Assembly: GCA_038240855.1 (NCBI GenBank)
Contig: JBBRGI010000040.1
Span: forward strand, 1 to 16,836
DNA: 16,836 bases
Source of the DNA: JAAFHB01 sp038240855
GTDB taxonomy: Bacteria; Bacteroidota; Bacteroidia; Bacteroidales; Prolixibacteraceae
Direction of reading: 5' to 3'
The notes beneath the pieces are model-generated. The model saw nothing but the letters and a program-made list of their open reading frames with translations. It was not told where the DNA came from and searched no databases. Position 1 is the first letter of the stretch. Each line of letters starts with the position of its first letter. Shown here one piece after another: positions 1 through 7,443 of the stretch. The position numbers and the translations under genes were made by a program.

Positions 1-1
1 A

Positions 2-55
2 ATTGGACGCTTAATCCAGCTGATGCAGGAGGGTTATGTACAAATTCATCCTTGA
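2..55 (+). CDS. possible C-terminal tail of an upstream gene (partial)
   Basis: The frame starting at base 2 is open from the window edge and reads IGRLIQLMQEGYVQIHP before a TGA at 53-55. That stop lies 26 bases ahead of the DUF202 start, a usual gap within an operon. The frame of the DUF202 gene is also open to the window edge, so the choice between the two is not certain. The residues are too few to assign a family. I call it a likely gene end only from its composition and spacing. Confidence 0.25.
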   Translation: MGRLIQLMQEGYVQIHP

Positions 56-65
56 AAACACAGTT

Positions 66-71
66 AAGGAG
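66..71 (+). promoter_or_regulatory. ribosome binding site that decides the DUF202 start
   Basis: AAGGAG lies 10 bases before the ATG at 82. It supports that ATG over the in-frame TTG at 52, which lies upstream of the site. Clear Shine-Dalgarno sites are rare in this window, so this one is informative. Confidence 0.6.
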
Positions 72-81
72 AGATAGCTAT

Positions 82-492
82 ATGTCAGAGATAACAGAAG
101 ATAAAACATCAGAAAAAGTTCGCAATCGCCGTGTTCACATGGCAAATGAGAGAACATTTCTCGCCTGGATAAGAACAAGCATAGGGATAATGGCCTTCGG
201 TTTTGTTGTTGAAAAGTTCGCATTGTTCATGAAACAAATGTCATTTGTTCTGGGTAAATCAACTATTGGAGAAGCCCTGCCTCCTTCTCATGGATATTCA
301 GCCATTCTCGGGATATTTCTTGTCGGACTAGGCGCTTTGATGGGAGCACTTGCATTTTTCAGGTATAAGAAGGTTGAGAAACAGATAAACGAAGATACGT
401 GGCAACCATCCTCGATACTTGACGCACTGCTCACCTTATCAGTTCTGGCGGTCGGAATTTTCCTTGTTGTTTACTTGATTTACAGTATTTGA
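82..492 (+). CDS. DUF202 / YidH-family small inner-membrane protein
   Basis: The protein has 136 residues, close to the family's usual 110-140. After a short charged N-terminus comes the family hallmark at residues 20-42, ANERTFLAWIRTSIGIMAFG, which leads into the first membrane helix. Two more hydrophobic helices follow, at about 73-93 and 113-135, separated by a Lys-rich loop (RYKKVEKQ). This matches the three-helix DUF202 (PF02656) layout seen in E. coli YidH. The molecular role of the family is unknown; it is an inner-membrane protein often annotated next to stress or ion-homeostasis genes. I use the ATG at 82 because an AAGGAG precedes it. The codons for residues 6-17 recur at 9780-9816, where they seem to be the relic of a second copy. 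The family call is firm, but no function can be given. Confidence 0.93.
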   Translation: MSEITEDKTSEKVRNRRVHMANERTFLAWIRTSIGIMAFGFVVEKFALFMKQMSFVLGKSTIGEALPPSHGYSAILGIFLVGLGALMGALAFFRYKKVEKQINEDTWQPSSILDALLTLSVLAVGIFLVVYLIYSI

Positions 493-1139
493 ACTAGAGA
501 ATGTATGAATCATGCAACTTATTGCTGAAATTGTGCGCTTTTCAGTGTAGAGGCAATCAACTTTGGCCTTTCAAAATATCAGAATTCGCGGGCATGGGAA
601 TTCCGATTTGGGTGATAAAGATTTCTCTATTGAGCTTTTCGGACAGGATATGATCCACTTCTTGTTCTGCTAATGTTTTCATGACTTTAATCTTTAGAAA
701 AATTCAATATAAACTAAATATTTTGTAATAATGCCCTCGCTAATAACGAACAAGATGAAATGCTAAATTGTTCGAAATGAATATTTTATAAATTAAATAT
801 TCAGTATCGTTTAGCCATTGATTCAATATTAATAAAATTCAGTTGGTGGTTTAGTGCCTTCCGCAAAATCGCCACCCTTAAACGTGGGAATGATGTAACA
901 CATTGTCAAAATTGTGTAAGATTCTCTGAACGAAAACTCACGAACTTCGATAAGAATTAAATCGGTTCTTATAATTCAGCAAATAAAAGTCAAATGAACA
1001 ATTTATAAGGAGGGTTAATTTCGGGATACGGGGCTAAAAAATATAATCATCTGGTTTATTCGTAGACAATGTAGTTGGGAATTAATAAAATGGAAAATTG
1101 TATTCACTTTCAAACTATTCCTGTTAAAGTTGATAAAAT
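493..1139. other. 647-base stretch without a convincing gene
   Basis: Both strands are broken by stops. The only ORFs of note are a 41-codon minus-strand ORF (557-682) and a 50-codon plus-strand ORF (501-653) that overlaps it. From about 690 the sequence is very AT-rich. It contains ACACA (898-902) and TGTGT (913-917) as short inverted arms, and an orphan AAGGAGGG (1007-1014) with no ATG, GTG or TTG in a useful place after it. I see no tRNA, insertion sequence or repeat array. The region probably carries the promoter of the transporter gene at 1140, but no exact TAnnTTTG element sits at a convincing distance. Confidence 0.6.
557..682 (-). CDS. possible small protein of 41 residues, unknown
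   Basis: Read on the minus strand from ATG (682-680) to TGA (559-557), this gives a 41-residue product that begins MKTLAEQEVDHILSEKLNRE and ends IPMPANSDILKGQS. The first half is a plausible amphipathic helix. TAAAG lies a few bases before the ATG, but there is no strong ribosome binding site. The ORF is opposite in direction to both flanking genes, and a 50-codon plus-strand ORF covers much of the same DNA. I recognise no family. It may be a real small gene, a remnant of a larger one, or chance. Confidence 0.2.
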   Translation of the reverse strand: MKTLAEQEVDHILSEKLNREIFITQIGIPMPANSDILKGQS

Positions 1140-2264
1140 ATGAACCTGTCTTTTCAAAAACTTTTTTTCGCGATTGCCACTATATTTGCGCTATTTGCAA
1201 TTCTGGTTTTGGCAAAACCCATTCTCATTCCTTTAAGTATTGCTTTACTTATTTCATTCATTCTGTTTCCGTTGGCAAAAAAGTTTGAATCATGGAAAAT
1301 TGGTAAAACACTTGCTGCGTTTCTCTCCATTTTTACAGTGATTTTAATAATTTTAGGTGTCATTTACTTTTTTTCAACTCAAATTATCAGCGTATCAAAA
1401 CAATTCACTCATTTTCAGGATAAAATTATCAATGCTTTTGCCGATGTCACGGTGTATGTCAACAATAATGTGAGCTTCGTTGAAAACCTGGAAAAAAATG
1501 AATTATTTAACCGGATGAAAGGTTGGATAGTGGAATCATCAGGCGCGCTGGTAAGCAAAACCGTTAGCAATACGGCAACTTTCATGGCCGGACTACTGGC
1601 AACCATTATTTTTACTTTTCTATTTCTTATTTATAGAGATGGATTAACAAAGGCTTTTCTGTCTTTTTCGTCCGAGAACAATCGCGGAAGGGTATTAAAA
1701 ATGTTTAAATCGGTTCAGCAGGTCGGGCAAAAATACCTATTCGGTATGTTTCTGCTCACTGTTGTTATTGGATTAGCAAACAGCATAGGTCTTTTAATTA
1801 TCGGTATCGATAATCCTTTCCTTTTCGGATTTTTAGGCGCTGCATTGGCAATAATACCATACATTGGTACTACAATGGGAGCTATCATTCCAGTAATTTA
1901 TGCTTTTGTTTCTTACGATTCAATTTGGACAGCCGTTGCAGTTGCCATTCTATTTTGGGCGGTTCAATTGGTTTCCGATAATTTTCTCACTCCAAGAATT
2001 GTGGGGGGGAGTTTAAAAATTAATGCTTTAACTGCCATCCTGAGTTTATTTGTAGGCGCTGCTGTGTGGGGGCTGGCCGGAATGATTTTGTTTTTACCGT
2101 TTGCTGCTATGTTAAAAGTGGTTTGCGAAGAGTTCGAAGAACTTAAACCAATTGCACTAATCATTGGCGAGCAAAACAAAAAAGATGACGAAGGCAGTGA
2201 ACTATTTTTAGTTAGATGGTGGGGAAAAATAAAAGACAAGTTTTCGAGAAAATCACATCATTGA
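1140..2264 (+). CDS. AI-2E / PerM-family membrane transporter
   Basis: This 374-residue integral membrane protein belongs to the AI-2E transporter family (PF01594, formerly UPF0118). Two hydrophobic hairpins fill residues 5-50 and 58-85. A soluble helical stretch follows at about 86-140, and then a C-terminal block of membrane helices. Family signatures are IPYIGTTMGAIIP near residue 238 and SDNFLTPRIVGGSLKINALT near 280, followed by the conserved VGAAVWGLAGMILFLP. Members include E. coli TqsA (AI-2 export) and PerM, and others have been linked to Na+/H+ exchange, so the substrate cannot be read from sequence. The last 45 residues form a charged cytoplasmic tail. No Shine-Dalgarno site precedes the ATG; the upstream bases are AT-rich, as is usual in this phylum. 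Gaps of 647 and about 216 bases on either side suggest it is transcribed alone. Confidence 0.9.
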   Translation: MNLSFQKLFFAIATIFALFAILVLAKPILIPLSIALLISFILFPLAKKFESWKIGKTLAAFLSIFTVILIILGVIYFFSTQIISVSKQFTHFQDKIINAFADVTVYVNNNVSFVENLEKNELFNRMKGWIVESSGALVSKTVSNTATFMAGLLATIIFTFLFLIYRDGLTKAFLSFSSENNRGRVLKMFKSVQQVGQKYLFGMFLLTVVIGLANSIGLLIIGIDNPFLFGFLGAALAIIPYIGTTMGAIIPVIYAFVSYDSIWTAVAVAILFWAVQLVSDNFLTPRIVGGSLKINALTAILSLFVGAAVWGLAGMILFLPFAAMLKVVCEEFEELKPIALIIGEQNKKDDEGSELFLVRWWGKIKDKFSRKSHH

Positions 2265-2389
2265 AAATGTCGGATTGAAAGGATAGGGAATTCTCTGTGG
2301 CTCTAAAAAATGACTTGGACTATTATCTCAAGAATTTCAGCCGCCCTATCAGAAGGTGAATCTTGTAAATCTATTCAATACTTATGTAA

Positions 2390-2488
2390 TTAATTACCGG
2401 ATACATCCATCTATCTTTATTTTTATTATTTGGAATTACTGCACTAGTTGCATACTTCTACTTTACAGGTAATCAGAAATATGAATAA
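2390..2488 (+). pseudogene. possible small hydrophobic ORF without a usable start
   Basis: The frame from 2390 to a TAA at 2486-2488 encodes about 32 residues with one clear membrane helix (LSLFLLFGITALVAYFYF) and a polar tail, TGNQKYE. Its stop overlaps the chosen tamB start (ATG at 2481), as translationally coupled genes do. The only in-frame ATG, at 2384, is followed at once by TAA (2387-2389), so the frame has no normal start unless ATT at 2393 is used. Two explanations fit: a small membrane-protein gene that acquired a nonsense or frameshift change, or a chance hydrophobic frame in AT-rich DNA. I recognise no family. Confidence 0.2.
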
Positions 2489-5400
2489 AGTGCAAATCAA
2501 AATGGTAAAAGCAATAAAAGTCATCTTGTGGGTGGTTCTTATTTCTTTGCTTTTAATCGTAATAATTGCAGGACTTCTTCAAATTCCTGCCGTTCAAAAT
2601 AAGATAATTCATATTGCAACATCCTTTGTCAGCAATAAAACCCGAACAAAAGTTGAGATAAAAAATATCAGTATCAGATTTCCTAAGACAGTGGTTCTTG
2701 AAGGCCTTTTTCTGGAGGACAAAAAAAAAGATACCTTAATATATGCAGGTTCGGCGAAAATTAATATTGCACTTTATAGCTTATTCAACAGTAAAATAGC
2801 CGTTAGCAAGGTTTCGCTAAATGATGCTGTCATTAAGTTGCATAGCACCAAAACCGATCCATTATTCAATTATAATTTTCTGATTACTTCATTCGCCGAT
2901 TCAACCCAACAGACACAAACCGATACTTTACAGGTTTCCAAATGGACTTTCAGCCTCGACAAACTGTATCTGAACAACATCAGGTTTACTTACAACGATA
3001 AATATGAAGGAATTAATGTAAACGTGGCAATTCAAAAATCGGAATTTAGCGTCAATGAAATCTCCCCTAAAAAATCTTTATATCTGTTTGACGATTTGAT
3101 TTTGGAAGGCCTCAACTTAATTATTCAGACAAGTGAACCGGCAAGTTCTCAAAAACAAACTTCTCAAAAAGTTTTGCCAACAATTACTGCCCAAAAACTT
3201 CAGCTCATTAATTCAACGGTAACCTATACCGATTCGCTTAACTATATGTCAGTTATTACCGTTATCAACCGCATAAAATTAGAAAAAAGTTTGGTGGATA
3301 TTCAAAATGAAAAGATAACACTTAGCCATTTAAACTTGTCGAAAAGCGATATCAGGTTACACATTTTTGAGCCCGAATTCGTTGCAGGTTCGGGCTCTCC
3401 CAGAAAAAGTAACTGGAAAGTTTCGGTGAATAGCATTGATGCCAAAAACAATATGTTTGTTTACAAAATTGGAGATGGCCCGGAATTCAAAAATAAATTT
3501 GACGGACACCACCTTGAACTCGCTCAGTTAACGTTTGAAGCCACTGATTTTTATTATTCATCTGACCTTACAAAAGTTTCAGTTCGAAAGCTGAGTACAA
3601 TTGACCAGAATCAATTTGTAATCAACAGTTTGGAAACCGATTTCAACATGGATCAATATTCCATCACTACAGATAAATTAAAACTCAAAACCCCCTACTC
3701 TTCCATCGATGGCGATTTTCAGGTAGAATTTACTTCATTACCAAATTTTGCAGATTCCCTGCAGTTCAGCAACATGAATCTGGTAATGAGAAATATTATC
3801 TTTAGAAATCCTGATGTACTTTATTTCAACCCTGAACTTCTCAACCAACCATTCTTTAAAAACCGAACTACCATCACCACCATAACCGGCTCTGTGAATG
3901 GCCCGCTGAATAACCTGACCGGCAAAAATCTTGTTATTAAAACCGGCGAAAATACGGTTCTGGAAACCAATTTCAATATCTCCGGATTGCCCGATATTAA
4001 GACAACAACTTACGATTTCCCCAACCTTAAAATTATCTCAGGCAAAAAAGATATGGAATTGATAGCTGGACCATCGATTCCTGATAACATCGCTCTTCCT
4101 GATAATATAAATCTTCAGATTGCTTTTAAAGGAGAGCCAAAATCATTAAAATCCACAGTATTTGCAAGCAGCAGTTTTGGTGACGCGCACCTTTTTGTAA
4201 CCATCGATAAAAATGAAAATTTCCTTGGCAAAGTAAGCACTGGGAGTTTCGATTTGGGCAAATTGTTTGGGGATACAGTGATGTATGGCCCCGTATCGTT
4301 AACCGCTGAAACCAATGGACACGGGTTGGATAAAAACACGATCGTGGCAAAAATTAAGGCCGAGGTTTCGCAGATATATTTGAATAAATACAACTATCAT
4401 AATTTCATTGTCGATGGCAAAATCAGCGGAAAGGAGTTCGAAGGCTCAATGAATTTGAATGATGAAAATGCCGTCTTCGATTTTGATGGCTTGCTGAGCC
4501 TAAACCCAAATAATGAACAAATTAAATTCAGGTTGAATGTGCAGGCTGTTGATCTTCAGAAATTAAATTTTACAAAAAATGATATACGTATTGGTTTGAT
4601 TGCTTCAGCGGATCTAAAGGGTAAAACTTTTCAAAAACTGAATGGTAGCGCAGAAATCACCAATATGATTGTTGCACAGGGAGAGAAAAAATATGTGCTA
4701 GATTCGGTATTATTTGCTTCGGTAAATGAGCCTGGAAAAAGTGAACTAAATTTCAGTAGCGCACTGATTAGTGTAAAATATTCAGGAACAATTTCTCCTG
4801 TCGACATTTCAGCGGAGCTTAACAATTTCATTAATAATTATTTTTCGTTTGGTGGCGATAGTCTGTTAAAAAGCAATAGGGAGCCATCAGATTTTAATTT
4901 CGAAATACAATTTCACAATCATCCGATTCTATCACAGGTTCTTTTGCCTCAGCTAAAAGAATTTGAACCGGGAATTATTCAGGGAAGTTTCGACAGCGAG
5001 AAAAATGACCTGAAAATCAATGCAAAAATGAGTAAAATCGTTTATGGGATAATGGAGATTAAGGACTTTGTGTTGGATGTGAATTCGAATCCAACTGAAT
5101 TGAACTATAAGATGTCAAGCAGCGCATTATCAAATACCCAAATAAAACTTGATAATTTTTTAATCGATGGAAAACTTGCTGAAAACAAAATAAATACAAC
5201 ACTTTCATCTGTTGATGAAAAGGAAAATAAAAAGTTTTTAATCAGTGCTGAAATTACGAAAGACAGAGAATACTTCAGGCTTGCGCTCGATCCCGCCGGT
5301 TTTTATTTGATGGATAAACAGTGGGATGTTGCAGCAGATAATTACATCGAATTCGGGAAACAGGGAATTTTGATACATCATCTTTTTATGAATAAAACTG

Positions 5401-7442
5401 GAAGCGAAGTCAATATCGCTTCGGTGAATAATTTGTTCAACGATGACCTGAACGTTGAAATCAGAAATTTCAAGCTGGAAGATATTTCGGAAATCATTGA
5501 AAAAGACACTGGCTTTGTAAGGGGAACTGTTGATGGAAAAGCACTGCTGAAAAGGGTAAACCAATCGTATGGTTTAATTGCCGACGCCAAAATAGAGAAT
5601 TTGTTTGTCAGCGGCATTCCCGTTGGAAATATAACGGTAAAAGCCGAAAATCATACTACAGAGAAATTTAGCATTGATTTGAATGTATCGGGTACTGAAA
5701 ATAACCTGACAACCAAAGGCTATTATATTGCCAAAGGTGGCGCCAATTCAATTTCGCTGACAACCGACATCCGGTCGCTTTCACTGAAAACTATCAAGGC
5801 CTTTTCGATGGGAAACATAACAGAAGCCTCCGGAAATCTGAGCGGAAATTTTTTGGTGGAAGGGAATAAAAGTTCACCCGAAGTAACCGGAAAGCTGGTT
5901 TTCAAAAATGCATTTATTACACCTAAAGTGCTGAATAACCGTCTGGAATTAAAAAATGAAACCTTTCAGATAAAAAAGGATGGAATCTATTTTGACAATT
6001 TCACAATTCAGGATGCCGCCCAAAATTCCGCTGTAATTAACGGAGCAGTAAACATGAACCATTTTACGGATTTTGCTTTTGCATTATCGGTATCCACAAA
6101 CAATTTTTTGTTGTTCAACACCACTTCAAAAGATAATAAAGTATTCTTCGGTCGAATGATCATCGACAGTAAAATTGATGTAACCGGACCAATGGCGCTA
6201 CCGGTTGTCAATGCAACTTTAAAAATGAAAAAAGGGTCAAATTTTACGTTTGCAGTACCAGAAGATAAACTCACAACTAACAAAGGAGAAGGAGTGATAG
6301 AATTTGAGAATAAACAAAAACTCCATCCTATTTTAGCCAGAGAAGATAACATACAAATACAAAAAACTAACTTAACCGGATTTGATATTTATTCGGTAAT
6401 TGAGATCGATAAACAGGCAACGCTTCGGTTATTAATGGATCCCTCTTCTAGCGATTCCCTTGTGGTTAAAGGCGAAGCCGCATTAAGTTTCACCATGGAC
6501 AGAAGCGGAAAAATGAGCCTCACCGGCACATACAAATTAAACGATGGAAGTTATCTGGTTTCGCTTGAATCGGTAGTTAAAAGAACATTTGATATTGATC
6601 AGGGAAGTACAATTATCTGGAATGGCGATCCGATGGAAGCTGAAGTAGATATTGATGCAATCTATTCAGTTCGGGCTTCACCCATCGATTTGATGTCCGA
6701 CCAAATGGCAGGCATGTCGGAAACCGACAGAAACGCTTACAAACAGCGTTACCTATTTTTGGTTATTCTTAAATTAAAAGGAAATATTTTACATCCGGAA
6801 ATTGGCTTCGAAATACAATTACCACCTGAAGACAAAGGGATTCTGAATGGAGCTGTGAATCAGAAACTTACTTTACTGAACGAAGATGTGTCGGCATTAA
6901 ACAAGCAGGTTTTTGCATTGCTTGTTTTGGGCAGATTTATTCAGGAAAATCCCCTGCAAACTGAAGCTGGCGGAACTTCAACTTTTGTTCGTGCCACAGT
7001 GGGCAAATTGTTATCGCAGCAATTAAATCAGTGGTCTTCGAATGTGCTACCCGGAGTTGATTTAAATTTCGATATACAATCGTTTAACCAGTATGAAACG
7101 GGACAAGCAGAAGGAAGGACTCAGGTTGATATTGGACTGAAGAAACAACTTTTTAACGAGCGGTTAAGTGTTCAACTAGGTGGCACTGTTGAAGTTGAGG
7201 GGGAGAAGGCAAAACAAAACTCAGCGAGCGACATTGCCAGCGATGTTGTGTTGGAATATAAATTAACTAAAGATGGCCGTTACCGTTTGAAAGGATTCAG
7301 GCAAAACCAGTATGAAAGCGATATTGACGGCCAGTTTGTTGAAACTGGCGCAGGAATTATCTATGTACGCGATTTCGATAAATGGAAAGAATTCATGAAG
7401 CGACCTAAAAACAAAATCAAAAAATTGAAAAAGGAAAAATAG
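2481..7442 (+). CDS. tamB: translocation and assembly module protein TamB (DUF490)
   Basis: This very long protein (1653 residues) has one N-terminal membrane helix at about 13-33. The rest is predicted periplasmic and dominated by short alternating beta strands, the hydrophobic-groove architecture of the AsmA/TamB group. The C-terminal DUF490 region is recognisable from about residue 1350: GTYKLNDGSYLVSLESVVKR, then FDIDQGSTIIWNGDPMEAEV and DIDAIYSVRASPIDLMSDQ. The protein ends in a Lys-rich tail. TamB spans the periplasm and works with an outer-membrane Omp85 partner to help insert outer-membrane proteins; related proteins also move phospholipids. The partner gene, tamL, starts one base after the stop. 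I chose ATG 2481 over the TTG at 2448 because ATG is usual and the helix then starts 12 residues in; ATG 2502 is also possible. The length is typical for Bacteroidota TamB, which is longer than the E. coli protein. Confidence 0.93.
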   Translation: MNKVQIKMVKAIKVILWVVLISLLLIVIIAGLLQIPAVQNKIIHIATSFVSNKTRTKVEIKNISIRFPKTVVLEGLFLEDKKKDTLIYAGSAKINIALYSLFNSKIAVSKVSLNDAVIKLHSTKTDPLFNYNFLITSFADSTQQTQTDTLQVSKWTFSLDKLYLNNIRFTYNDKYEGINVNVAIQKSEFSVNEISPKKSLYLFDDLILEGLNLIIQTSEPASSQKQTSQKVLPTITAQKLQLINSTVTYTDSLNYMSVITVINRIKLEKSLVDIQNEKITLSHLNLSKSDIRLHIFEPEFVAGSGSPRKSNWKVSVNSIDAKNNMFVYKIGDGPEFKNKFDGHHLELAQLTFEATDFYYSSDLTKVSVRKLSTIDQNQFVINSLETDFNMDQYSITTDKLKLKTPYSSIDGDFQVEFTSLPNFADSLQFSNMNLVMRNIIFRNPDVLYFNPELLNQPFFKNRTTITTITGSVNGPLNNLTGKNLVIKTGENTVLETNFNISGLPDIKTTTYDFPNLKIISGKKDMELIAGPSIPDNIALPDNINLQIAFKGEPKSLKSTVFASSSFGDAHLFVTIDKNENFLGKVSTGSFDLGKLFGDTVMYGPVSLTAETNGHGLDKNTIVAKIKAEVSQIYLNKYNYHNFIVDGKISGKEFEGSMNLNDENAVFDFDGLLSLNPNNEQIKFRLNVQAVDLQKLNFTKNDIRIGLIASADLKGKTFQKLNGSAEITNMIVAQGEKKYVLDSVLFASVNEPGKSELNFSSALISVKYSGTISPVDISAELNNFINNYFSFGGDSLLKSNREPSDFNFEIQFHNHPILSQVLLPQLKEFEPGIIQGSFDSEKNDLKINAKMSKIVYGIMEIKDFVLDVNSNPTELNYKMSSSALSNTQIKLDNFLIDGKLAENKINTTLSSVDEKENKKFLISAEITKDREYFRLALDPAGFYLMDKQWDVAADNYIEFGKQGILIHHLFMNKTGSEVNIASVNNLFNDDLNVEIRNFKLEDISEIIEKDTGFVRGTVDGKALLKRVNQSYGLIADAKIENLFVSGIPVGNITVKAENHTTEKFSIDLNVSGTENNLTTKGYYIAKGGANSISLTTDIRSLSLKTIKAFSMGNITEASGNLSGNFLVEGNKSSPEVTGKLVFKNAFITPKVLNNRLELKNETFQIKKDGIYFDNFTIQDAAQNSAVINGAVNMNHFTDFAFALSVSTNNFLLFNTTSKDNKVFFGRMIIDSKIDVTGPMALPVVNATLKMKKGSNFTFAVPEDKLTTNKGEGVIEFENKQKLHPILAREDNIQIQKTNLTGFDIYSVIEIDKQATLRLLMDPSSSDSLVVKGEAALSFTMDRSGKMSLTGTYKLNDGSYLVSLESVVKRTFDIDQGSTIIWNGDPMEAEVDIDAIYSVRASPIDLMSDQMAGMSETDRNAYKQRYLFLVILKLKGNILHPEIGFEIQLPPEDKGILNGAVNQKLTLLNEDVSALNKQVFALLVLGRFIQENPLQTEAGGTSTFVRATVGKLLSQQLNQWSSNVLPGVDLNFDIQSFNQYETGQAEGRTQVDIGLKKQLFNERLSVQLGGTVEVEGEKAKQNSASDIASDVVLEYKLTKDGRYRLKGFRQNQYESDIDGQFVETGAGIIYVRDFDKWKEFMKRPKNKIKKLKKEK

Positions 7443-7443
7443 A

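Noticed and set aside
898..917. ACACA and TGTGT inverted arms, a possible hairpin or operator
   Set aside because: The arms have only five A/T-rich pairs with a ten-base loop, no T run follows, and it lies more than 200 bases from the nearest gene start.
1007..1014. AAGGAGGG, a strong Shine-Dalgarno-like sequence in the gap before the transporter gene
   Set aside because: No ATG, GTG or TTG lies at a suitable distance, and the frame from the nearest ATT ends after about 15 codons.
1129..1139. TAAAGTTG just before the transporter start as a -7 element
   Set aside because: It misses the TAnnTTTG consensus at one position, lies almost on the ATG, and has no TTTG at the right distance upstream.
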